A stretch of 64,000 nt of DNA from positions 84,869,230-84,933,229 of the forward strand of contig CM030363.1 in the NCBI GenBank assembly GCA_017893485.1. The letters run 5' to 3'. The notes beneath the pieces were generated by a model, which saw nothing but the letters and a program-made list of their open reading frames with translations, was not told where the DNA came from and searched no databases. Below are positions 21,841 to 31,467 of the stretch, in pieces; within the stretch, counting starts at the first letter, position 1; each line of letters starts with the position of its first letter. Source of the stretch: Hemerocallis citrina (lineage: Eukaryota > Streptophyta > Magnoliopsida > Asparagales > Asphodelaceae). The position numbers and the translations under genes are program-made.

Positions 21841-22204
21841 CATACAAGTATCCGTACATATATATATCATATACAACCCAATCAAGGTAAATATACATCC
21901 ATATATGTATATGTACCTCCATATACAAATAAAACATTTATTTTTAAAATAAAATATAAGAATATATGTTAAAAAAAATTATTTTCCTAAATATTGTATC
22001 GTTTAAATGATCGGGACAATACACAATTTAATTGAGAAGATACTTCGAATATACATTGTCGGGTTCAGAATAACTAATATATCTGAAATCTCTCAATTAA
22101 AATCAATTATTATTAGAAAAATATATAATCGCGTACAATTCTCAACTGTGCACGGATTACAATGCAAAATAGTCATATGCTATTTTGAGGGGTATTACAA
22201 TATA

Positions 22205-25200
22205 CTAACCTAAAACTTAAAACCCTAACCCCTAACCAAACCAACCCTAGCCTGTCCCAGCCACCAACCTACAATGCTACCCTAACCCCCCCTATACTGT
22301 TCATATCCCTTCTTCATCCTTCCCGTTCTCTCCTCTGTCTCTCTCCCGAACCCATCCCCACCTTTGCTTCACCCACCATCGTCGTAATCCAGCCACCTCA
22401 TCTCTTCCGACGCGACCACCTGCGTCCCTATGCTGCTCCTCTCCCAGCAGGCATCGAAGACCCCACCACAACACCCCCATCGTCGTCCCAATTCTCTCCT
22501 TCCTCTGTTTTTCGACCGAAACAGAGCACCTGCCTCGTCCTCTTCCCCTGGTCGCCCTCCTCGACTGCACTCCCAGTTCCATCACCGCTCACCGCCACCA
22601 CCAGCACTGCCACCACAGAACTCCCTGCCTTTCCCCATCGCGGCTTCCCCTTGATGCCACTGCAAAACCTCTCCTTTCCTCTATTTCGAAATGCGAAACA
22701 GAACACCGCTCGCCCAACCCCGACCACTGACGAGCCTCTGTCTCCACCTCGTCAGCCCTAGCCACCATCGACACCATCCGCAACTCTCTCTCTCTCTCTC
22801 CCTTCCTTCGTGTTGTTTGGTGTTCAGGAAGTGTGGGGGAAGTTTTGATGTTTTTGTTTGGTATTGTGAGGAGTCACTGTGTTTGCTATTTTGTGAAGTG
22901 GAGAGGGTTTTGAATGGCTGTTTGGTATTTTGTGGGAAGGGGATTAGTTGTGTATTGGTGTTTGTTGTTTTTTTGGTGTGTGTTCTTGTACAGGATTGCA
23001 CGTGCTATTGGTGGATTGTGTTAGTTCGTGGGTTCATTGCTTCGGGATCCTTATCCCGTTATTCCTGGTATTCGTTTTCACCGTTTATAAGGCAAGTCAC
23101 CGTCCTCTTGAATTTTTAATTGTATCAAATTCAAGTTTTATTAAAATTCTTGCAAGTAGATCCTATTCGTTATTGTATCGTTGTATTGATTATCTTCGTT
23201 GGGTCTATTGACGGTTTACACGAGCTAACCCCGATATTCTTGACATCGTGCCACTTTTGACTTTAAAGATTGGATCTTTCGTGCATTTATGTAGAATTGA
23301 TAGTAGGGTTAACCGTATAATCATGACACAATTAATTATTGTAGAGACAATTGGTAGGTTGTATGTTGTTGGATCGATTGATGGTTGATTGATGATAAAT
23401 TACTGTATGTATGTGTTCTCATTTTTATTTATCATGTTTTGACACTCGTCAAGCAGATTGAGGAGTTTATCGACTAATAGGATTGATACCCATCATGTTA
23501 ATTAAATTGTTTCATGAAAATACCCTAAAACTTGTTTATTGCTTTCTAGCCTATATGTTGACTGTTGTTTTTGAACCAGTAAACGATCTTAAAATGAATT
23601 ACTTTCTGAATATGAATTTTCTCTTTATCTTTCTCGTTTCCAAAATATCTTGATTTTCTTAATTCCGAGTTGTGTAGCAAAAGTTATGCCCGTTTTACTA
23701 CAGCTGTGTTTTTACTTTCAAATTTTCAGATTCTTGTACGCTTCAAGTTGAAACTGTTAAAAGGCTGATCAAAGATAAAATTTTGCTCTAATAATTTCCA
23801 GATTGTTATTAATTATGTTTAGGAGTCCAGAAAATATTTTTAATTAATTTAATACTGAGTTTTTGCTGTTCCTAAAATTATAACACCAAGATGTCAAAAT
23901 TCTGCCCGAACATGAAATCTGTAAAGAACAATGTGTTTGACCTAGCTACTATTGTCCGATTTTGAACTTTAAATATGCGTTGGAACCGTGTGGAAGTCTA
24001 GTTTCTAGAATTTTTTACGGATTCAGTTTACGAGTTTAGAAACAACGGAAAACTGTATTTTTGTAAGGACTACTCTTGTTGTCCAGAATTTTATATTCTA
24101 GATTTTAATAGAGTAATTATTCCTATATCGTACTATTACATGAATTAATGTATGTACGATGCATTGTATGATCCTGATGCATTATTTTCATTGTTTACCA
24201 TCCTATTTTTTCCCTATTATTTCCATCGTTCATCTCATGTCTCATATTTGCATATTGTATTGTCGCATCAATAAACTAATTAACAAACCGAGGTTTAAGG
24301 GATTGACTGGAGTAGTTGATGATATAGTGACTGTACTCGGAGGAGGGGCCCATGTTTCAATAAATATTGTTCCGGCTATTGTTTTATCGATTGATTGTGG
24401 ACCGCTGACTATGGCACCCCAATCTATCGTGTATTGTATCGTTGTCGAAGACCGTATCGTGCATTGCATATTGATTATCATTACCGAGTACATGATCTAT
24501 AGAATCTTTCACTTAAATCTAAAACGAAATTGATTGTATGCATCGAACCTGTAGAATGGGATGCATTAGTACATGCATTAGTTAGGATTAAAATAATTAA
24601 TAGGCATAAGGATTGACACATTACTGACAATACAAATTGTTCATCATTGTTACTATTGTTATCGAATATTGGCTAAGTGTTACCATTATTGATCATTGAT
24701 TACTGTTACCGAATATTGCATCATTGTTTATAGTTATTGTACTGATTATCATGATATTGATTATTGTTATTGTCGCGTATTATTGATTCCTAGTGATCCA
24801 TTAATTCATTGATATACCATTATTCCATTGTTCCATATTTTCTCTACTTGCTGTCCATGACTTGCTCTAAGGATAATTTTCTCCTCTTTTTAAATGAAGT
24901 GTTTACAGGTGTTGATGAAGAATTGCCTAATGGATTGGGAGAACAACATTGGTGAAGGAAATTGATAGCATCGCCGCTTAATAAATTATTGTTTTATCAT
25001 AGAGATTTAATTATTGGATTATTGTTATTTCATTGTATTGTGAGCTTTTGACCCGAATATTGCTTTTATTTGTTTCAGATGTTGGATTATTATTGTATTT
25101 AGATATTATATATTGCTTCATTGCAAGTATTGTTGTTCATGAGATTATTATTATTGCCTGCGCAATTGTTCTGTATTGATTATATTGTTGAGTTGGTCGA

Positions 25201-25286
25201 TTAAACAGCTTATGAGTGACGTTAGTCATTCGCTGGGCGAATGTCATGTGCACGTATTTCGTATTTTTGCGAAGCGGAGTGTGACA
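22205..25286 (+). repeat. Element A 3' LTR, second part
   Basis: Picks up exactly where the 5' LTR continues after position 1826 (TACTAACCTAAAACTTAAAAC) and runs collinearly to GAGTGTGACA. It contains the same CT-rich block at about 22300-22830. A target duplication base set GGCAA follows. Confidence 0.85.
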
Positions 25287-25291
25287 GGCAA

Positions 25292-25866
25292 GCCTTCTGA
25301 CAAGCCCTCTGACTGGCAAGCCTTCTGACAGGCTAGGGTTATGTGACGATCGACTATCACTTCTTGCATTGTTTTGTCAACGGCTGAGATATAAACTTTT
25401 GTAATCCTATATATATGAATGATGTTTGATTATTAGGATTAAGTGAATGATATTCCAAGAGAGAAAGAGAGATCTAGCAGCCGATCTTGAGAGAAGAAGA
25501 AAATAAAATCATACACCTTGGTGGTGAGAACTGTAGTGATTACAACATGTTCACTTCATTATTCTTGTGAAAATCGCATGAGTGCCTCTACACGGGGAGT
25601 AGTCACTACAGTGGGTGAACCTCGAAAAGTTCTTGTGTGTTCTTATGTGCTTTGTTAATTTATTTGTTCTTATTTCTTTTGATTAGTTTCTTTTGTTTGC
25701 ATCTTAGATTGAGTTATTCTCATTAAACTCTATACTCGACACACCCTATTGCAAACAAATTTGACTCCTTTCTGTACCCTTTGCATTGCACAACTATGGA
25801 GATTGTTGTATAATGTGCAAACCATACAGACTACTCATACTTTAACATCTGGAGTCTCAAAAATAA
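25292..25866 (+). repeat. Copia-1 3' LTR, second part, and flank
   Basis: Continues the copia LTR from 1168 after the GGCAA duplication. It has the usual copia R/U5 features: a pyrimidine- and T-rich end, the block GGGTGAACCTCGAAAAG, and TTTTGTTTGCATC. The likely LTR end is TTTAACA near 25847, matching the start TGTT as an inverted repeat, but this is not certain. GCCTTCTGACA is locally repeated at about 25290-25330. Confidence 0.5.
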
Positions 25867-25875
25867 AAACTATAT

Positions 25876-27333
25876 GGGCAAAAACTAAAGTACCACCCCA
25901 ATGTTTGGCCTAAGTATAATATGCCCATATAACGTTTGAAAAAGTACACTAAACCCATTTCTCCGTTAAATTAACCCCATCCGTTAAGTTATAATTAATA
26001 AATTACTTTTTTACCCTTACCCTTTCATAATCAAATATCTTCTTCTTTTTCCTTTTTCCTCATTCATTTTTTCAGAATTAAACAAACTTTTCCATGTACA
26101 TTGTGCATTAGTTTACTCAAATGGCTATAACTCTGTATACAAGTCTTTTTCTCTTGACATGAAAGCAGTGGAAAGTTGAAGAAGTCAACTTTGACTCCAC
26201 AGGATACCAATAGCCTAGATAAAAGTAAACTCGACCGCAGTTTGAAGTTGGGGATTGCTTTCTAAACAGATTGTGTTCATGTTAATTTGATATATGGAGT
26301 AGGTATATGCCGAGGAGAGCCATTTAAGAATATCTAGATGAAATTGGACATGGTCTTTATTTGCTTTATACTTTATATTACTTCCAAGTTGCCTATTTTT
26401 TCATCTCTTTGTACCTGTGTACATTTGGTTAGAAGATATTTTTCCATATGATCTATAACTGAAATTTTAAGAACATTGAGATGAAAGTGAACATGATATT
26501 AGGAGCACCTAAAGGGGTAATCTATCTTGACATTATTACTACTTCACCTAGTTTTTATTCTACTCGGTGTAGCTGACCATTATCAACTTAGCTTCCTGTC
26601 CTTATTTGATTGATTTATGGATTAACCCGTATTATGCCATCATCTTCATCAAATTGTAACACCAGCTCATAGGCTAAATTCATCTGTTTAAGATAGTGAG
26701 TTCTGGTTGTCTAGTAAAGTCCTATTTTAAATGTTCTTCTAAATGTTGAAAGAAGCAGATTTATATTTCCTAACATTTTGTGTACTATTGAAATTAAGAG
26801 GTGAACTGTCTTTCGTATGTCTTTATAGTATGGTAGTACTACTTTTTCTGAAGATATGCAAATAAGCTAGATAACTTGCATTTTTTATGTTATCCTAATA
26901 ATCTGCACCATAATGCAGCCTGTCAAAATCCTTGTGAAAATTTGTGGTGACATTCATGGGCACTTTCATGATCTTGCTGAACTTTTTCGAATTGGTGGAA
27001 AGGTATTCTCCCTGAATGTTATCCATTTTTTTTTGACAAGCTCATTGTTGTGCAACACTGATTGCTTTGATAAATATTGAAGATTTATGAGAGGAAAAAA
27101 TAATGAAGAAAGGGAAGAATAGAGGAAAATGAAGAAAAAAAAAGGAATGAAGAAAAAGGAAAAAGAAGAAGAGAATTAATTATGAAAGGGTAAGGGTAAA
27201 AAAGTAATTTAATAATTATAACTTAACGGATGGGGTTAAGTTAACGGAGAAATGAGTTTAGTATAATTTTTCAAACGTTATATGGGCATATAGTACGCGG
27301 GCCAAACGTTGGGGGGTACTTTGGTTTTGGCCC
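25876..27333 (+). mobile_element. Pack-MULE: Mutator-like element carrying a PP2A exon
   Basis: Flanked by perfect 9-bp duplications AAACTATAT (25867-25875 and 27334-27342), the Mutator signature. The ends are long inverted repeats of about 180 bases: left GGGCAAAAACTAAAGTACC, right (reverse complement) GGGCCAAAACCAAAGTACC. Matching blocks continue through CCCATATAACGTTTGAAAAA, AACCCCATCCGTTAAG and TTTTTTACCCTTACCC. The interior (about 26070-27140) has no transposase. It holds host-like sequence with introns, including one clear exon of a protein phosphatase 2A catalytic subunit. The 1458-bp length and lack of transposase make it non-autonomous. Confidence 0.88.
26919..27002 (+). pseudogene. 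Captured exon of PP2A-type Ser/Thr phosphatase catalytic subunit
   Basis: An 84-base exon flanked by an acceptor (TAATGCAG) and a donor (GGTATTC). It reads [19 protein letters not shown] then [14 protein letters not shown] with the downstream H is the metal-binding core of PPP-family phosphatases, and [12 protein letters not shown] is typical of the PP2A catalytic subunit (known proteins have GDIHGQFHDL; here Q is H). The exon keeps frame and phase, but the flanking exons are not recognisable, so it cannot make a working phosphatase. The sequence around 26120-27060 may be the neighbouring introns of the donor gene. Confidence 0.85.
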
Positions 27334-27342
27334 AAACTATAT

Positions 27343-28187
27343 TAAAATTCATGCAGTTTAAGAAATTAACCGGCTAGATTTAGACTACCGAACAGTTTTA
27401 GGAAGCTACAGTATTAATAACAAAACAAATACTAACCAACATGAGAAGTAAAAGGTCTGAACATATAATTAGTATAAAAGATTTTTGAGTAACTGGTATA
27501 TATATAATATGATATTACTATCTACTTCGTTAAAAAAATTTGTGAAGGATTTTGTGGATCATATATTTTGCTCCTCCCTAAACTTTTCCTTTTGGGGTTT
27601 TAATGCTCATGAGATGACGAAAAACAATAGAAGGACATTGTACTTCGATGCAAGCTCATCCATATATTTGTCTGTCTTATATCTTTTTCTTGGTTTTTCT
27701 GCTCTCTTTTCCTTACTTATCCATCACCTTAGATTCAAATAGACATGCCCTATTCCTAGTAGATAGATCAAACAACAACAATTATCTAACTCTTATTGGG
27801 TCGTTACATGGATTCGGAAAATCATAAGAATTGATTTTTATCATACACGCCCTATATAACTCAAACAGTTTCTCCTTTGTGTCCTCCACATTGCAACTTG
27901 GATGGGAACCAAAAACTTCCTGTGGTCATACTCTCTCATCATACTATAATACTGGATACAATTCACTTCCAATTTTCATCTGTTCTTCCTCTCAGTCCAC
28001 TATTCCTCTATCCTTGGTCTCCCAAGGCTTCATTTTTTCATGATCAAGCCGAGGGTGCAGGAAGAGGATGGTCCATTTTCTATTTTCTATTTGCTCATTT
28101 GCAAATACATACAGTTTGACAAATTAGCCAACTCAAAATGAAACTATTAAATCAACCCAATGTTGGTAAAACAAAATTTTCTCAACA
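27343..28187 (+). other. No gene recognised; ends at the copia-2 primer site
   Basis: Short open frames only (for example 27485-27742), hydrophobic and without homology I can name. The stretch ends TTTTCTCAACA at 28187 just before the copia-2 primer-binding site, so its right part ought to be the copia-2 5' LTR. I see no clear match to the 3' LTR at 46318-46873, so it may be another sequence joined to a truncated element. Confidence 0.4.
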
Positions 28188-28228
28188 AGTGGTATTAGAG
28201 CTTGGTTCATCAAGTTCTTGTGTTGAGA

Positions 28229-29010
28229 TGGAGACTCTCACCGGTAGCATTCGAATGATTAGTTTGAATGGACAAAATTGGATAATTTGGAAGACAAAGA
28301 TGGAGGACCTACTCTATTGCAAAGACATCCATACATAGGTGGAAGGTGATAATCAAAATTGGAATCCATGACGGCCGAAGATTGGAAGAAGCCCAACTGC
28401 AAGGCCATCGTCACCATGCGACAATTGGTGGATGACACCGTGTTCCACCATGTGTCGAATGAGACATCAACAAGTTCTCTTTGAAAGAAGCTTGAAGATC
28501 TCTATGAAAGGAAGACTGCCGACAACAAGGCTATCTTTTTTTTTTACTGGTGACAACAAGGCTATCTTGATTTGAAAGCTTTTCAATCTTAATTTTATGG
28601 AAGGTGAGTCCATCGTCCATCATCTCAATCAAATTCAGAGCTTTATAAATCGGCCTGCTATCATGGAGATGGTGTTGGATGATGAGCTACAAGCACTTCT
28701 CTTGCATAGTTCATTACCATGCAGTTGGGAGAAACTGGTGGTTTCTCTTAGCAACTCCGCTCCAAACAAAGTGGTGTCCATGAGTCAAGTAACAAGCAAC
28801 CTTCTCAATGAAGAGATCCGAAGGAAATCCTCCAACTCTTCTCATTCAATCTCTTGTCACCGAGAATATGGGGAGGAGAAAAAGCAAACAACCTTACAAC
28901 CATGAAAAGTCGAGAGGAAGATCAAAGGCGCAGAAAGATATCGATTGCCATTATTGTAAAAGGAACGGACACATGAAGCGAGAATGTTGCAAATTCAAGA
29001 GAGATAAAAA
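28229..29010 (+). pseudogene. Copia-2 gag, broken
   Basis: The frame starting METLTGSIRMISLNGQNW then WKTKMEDLLYCKD is a copia gag N-terminus; it hits a TAG at about 28336. A second frame (28597-28905) reads MEGESIVHHLNQIQSFIN then LLHSSLPCSWEKLVVSLSN, the middle of copia gag. The third (28808-29014) carries one CCHC zinc knuckle CHYCKRNGHMKREC (28946-28987). Near 28525-28573, 17 bases (GACAACAAGGCTATCTT) are duplicated around an insertion of about 14 bases, which disrupts the frame. Confidence 0.8.
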
Positions 29011-29425
29011 ATAAGGGCATACCGATGAAAAGCAAGAAAATAAGGATAATACAATCATTGCCACCACTGATAGTTCTTTGCTGATTTTAGAAAATGAAGA
29101 TGATTGTGTAAGTATTTCATGCCAACATCCAGATTGGGTGATTGATTCAAGTTCCTCTTACCTTGCTACTTTCGAGAATTTGGTGATATTTGGGTTTACA
29201 ATAACCTTGGGGTGAAGCTAACTCTTAAAGATGTGATACTTGTTCCTGATATTCGACTTTACTCTATATTGGCAAGTTTGATGAAGAAAGGTACACAAGT
29301 TGCTTTGGTGAAGGGTGTTGGAAGCTTACCGAAGGTGAACTTGTTCAAGCAAAAGGAAAGAAGAGTTGGACTCTCTACAAAACACAGTTGCACTTAGAGA
29401 AATGTAAGTTCAACCCGGTGGAAGA
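29011..29425 (+). pseudogene. Copia-2 protease region, broken
   Basis: WVIDSSSSYLAT at about 29134 corresponds to the copia aspartic protease region (normally W-I-D-S-G-A-S-x-H); the catalytic DSGAS has become DSSSS. The next frame (29212-29397) reads LKDVILVPDIRLYSILAS, matching the L-x-x-V-L-x-V-P-x-x-x-x-N-L-x-S stretch that follows the protease. It is cut at 29425 by the SIRE-like insertion. Confidence 0.7.
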
Positions 29426-30845
29426 TGTTGGATCCTGTAGGCAAGGCAAATAACACTAGAGGGGGTGAATAGTGTTGTATAAAACATAATTACGAACTTA
29501 AACTTTTCATACTGTCCAGTCGACTGAAAAATAAAGTACAGTCGACTGTAGAGTCAGAAAACAAGAGTATTTTATACAAGTCTGATCAGTCGACTTATAG
29601 CAGAACTTCAGTCGACTTACCAGACAAGTTTACCAAAAAAAACACAGAAAAATAGAAATGCAAGTTGAGAAAATACAACCACCACAGAGAGTCAAGTACA
29701 GAGTACACAGCGATGTATCCTGGTTCGGTTCTCCCGACCTACATCCAGTCCCCAAGCAACCCACTTGAGATTTTTCACTATTCTTGAAAAAGTACAAGGA
29801 TACCCTACGACATTTTGACAACAACTATGTCAAACCCGTAGACCTCTCTCACCACTAGAGAGAGCAAACCCACTCTACACCTAAGAGTGAAAAACCGACT
29901 CTACAACCAAGAGCCCTACTCTCTAACCGAGAGGACCACTCTCACAACCCGAGAGTGAAAAATAACAACAAAAGGAGTTTACAATAACCTATAGCCTTGT
30001 TTGTGATTTGTGCTTTTGTATAGTGGCTGTTAAGTTAACTTTTGAAATCAATCTAAAACGAATTCAATGTTATACTAGACTGAATTTCAAGAACCAAGAC
30101 TTAGAGTTTGTATGCTTTTGAAAGACTTGTTCTTGTTGAAGAAAAAAAGCTTGAAACTTAAAGAAATGCTTGAAAATGTTGTGAACCTGTGCCAAATGAC
30201 CTCTATACTCTTTTTATAGAGTTAGAGACGTTTGAACATTGAGAGGTTGAATCCCAACTGTCATACAACGGCAGTAAAAAGATTTGAATTTGAAAAAAAA
30301 GTTTTACAATCAGTAAACTGTCAAAACGACTTGAACAGTCGACTGGGTTGCCATAATGAGTCGACTGGCCAGAGCTTGTATGAGTTCAGATAGTTTTGTA
30401 CTATGACAGTCGATTGGTTCCAAGGAACAGTCGACTGGTACTCAATAACTGAACTTATTCAAGCTTATTTTGACCTTTTAATTTTGTAAAACACTCAGAT
30501 TATTTAAAGTATGTGTAAGTGTGTGTGTGACAAGGCTATTACAAGTTTCTAAGACTCAAAGAATGAAAATTACAAAATTACAAGACACTTTTTACGAAAC
30601 ATTTGAAGCACTTGAACCTTGTCTTAAACTTGAGTCTTTGACTTAAGCTTGAGCCTTTGACTTTTTGTCTTGAAGCTTGCTTGATCAATGTGGCTTGAGT
30701 TAAAATCTTTGTGGCTTGATCAATTACTCTTGAAAGCTTCATTGGATTGTTTTGCCTCATGGTATTTACTGTGATACACTCTGCAAGAGATATGTGATCG
30801 ATAAACCTTGTACTGTGTTGTAGCCATCAAAACCAAGAATCAACA
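29426..30845 (-). repeat. SIRE-like 3' LTR (1.4 kb)
   Basis: On the minus strand it starts TGTTGATTCTTGG and ends GGATCCAACA. Its plus-strand left part has AACACTAGAGGGGGTGAATAG, common near copia LTR ends. The palindrome CAGTCGACTG or a one-base variant occurs eight times in two clusters (29517-29618 and 30336-30437). Confidence 0.8.
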
Positions 30846-31197
30846 TTCTCCCCCTTTTAATGATGACAACACAAAAACTTATAATAATAACAATTACATA
30901 TCATGAAGTCATACAAAATTGAAAGATATATAAAATATAAACATGTATGCTCTCCCTAACTAATGTACAACAAGCACACAAGTAATAATATGCACAAAAA
31001 TATGCACAAGACAAAACATTCACCACAAACAAGCCTTTTCTTCCCCTTTGTCAAAAATAAAAAAAATGGAAGGACTGGCATTGCATAACCATAACAAATG
31101 AATACATAGAAAATGAAGTACAGGGTTGCAAATACTACAGAGAAGTGAAATACATAAAACAGGAAAAATTACAAAAAAAACAAAAAATACATCAAGT
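30846..31197 (-). other. SIRE-like polypurine tract and 3' untranslated region
   Basis: Directly next to the LTR, the minus strand reads ATTAAAAGGGGGAGAA (30861-30846), the purine tract. The remaining 330 bases up to the ORF stop at about 31198 are AT-rich and non-coding; the minus-strand frame at 31020-31295 is a shadow. Confidence 0.7.
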
Positions 31198-31467
31198 TTA
31201 TTCGTCTTCTTCGTCGTCATCACCTGTGAAGGCAGGAGGAGGTTGTGGAAATTGTTGAGTGAACAAGTGAGTAAGGTTAGCAAGACTAGCCTCAAGATTA
31301 TCCTGTCTAGAGATGATAAGATCGGTACGATCCATGAGATAATTTACCGAAGTATAAAGACTCTCGGGATCAGCAAAGACAGCTCTAGGACGAGAAGAAC
31401 TAGAAGCAGAAGATCGACGACCAGAAGTGGCTAAAGGAATAGGAGGTACATTCCTTTGAGGAGACCA
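31198..31467 (-). pseudogene. SIRE envelope-like ORF, C-terminal part
   Basis: The minus-strand frame reads WSPQRNVPPIPLATSGRRSS, then SLYTSVNYLMDRTDLI, then LTHLFTQQFPQPPPAF, and ends in the acidic tail GDDDEEDE. A low-complexity acidic C-terminus before the 3' LTR fits the extra ORF (envelope-like or putative plant transposon protein) of SIRE-type copia elements. The upstream part continues beyond solo LTR F at 34882-34998 with NAFNFYEVDLTSES and FDRASLARMKIL. The N-terminal part is deleted. Naming is by position and general resemblance, not by a search. Confidence 0.5.

Larger units (their letters stand above)
14794..22199 (-). mobile_element. Solo LTR C, minus orientation, carrying a Helitron
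   Basis: Flanked by perfect 5-bp duplications ATATA (14789-14793 and 22200-22204). On the minus strand it starts TGTAATACCCC (22199) and ends GGATTCGAGGCGTTACA (14794). The last 500 bases on the minus strand match the LTR ends of elements B and E (AATAAA region, GTGTTGAGATACATTTGAAG, the CATTCAAGAT block). No interior sequence, primer site or second LTR is present, so it is a solo LTR of about 4.2 kb once the Helitron is removed. A (TA)n run at about 21775-21836 sits near its 5' end, as in element E. Short open frames inside it (for example 21412-21699 minus) are low-complexity and not called. Confidence 0.78.
1169..25286 (+). mobile_element. Element A: large LTR element with almost no interior (LARD-like)
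   Basis: A complete LTR element in plus orientation flanked by a perfect 5-bp target duplication, GGCAA (1164-1168 and 25287-25291). It begins TGTAACCCC and ends GTGACA. The 5' LTR (1169-4882) is about 3.7 kb, and the 3' LTR (14127-14793 plus 22205-25286) is about the same length once the nested insertion is removed. The interior, after removing element B, is only about 0.7 kb (4883-5333 and 13880-14126), with a primer-binding site and a purine tract but no coding capacity. It must have moved, if at all, with proteins supplied by another element. Assignment to the gypsy side rests on the LTR ends and primer site only. Confidence 0.82.

Noticed and set aside
21506..21937. Open frames over the (TA)n run near 21800
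   Set aside because: Tyr-Ile repeats from dinucleotide translation; no gene.
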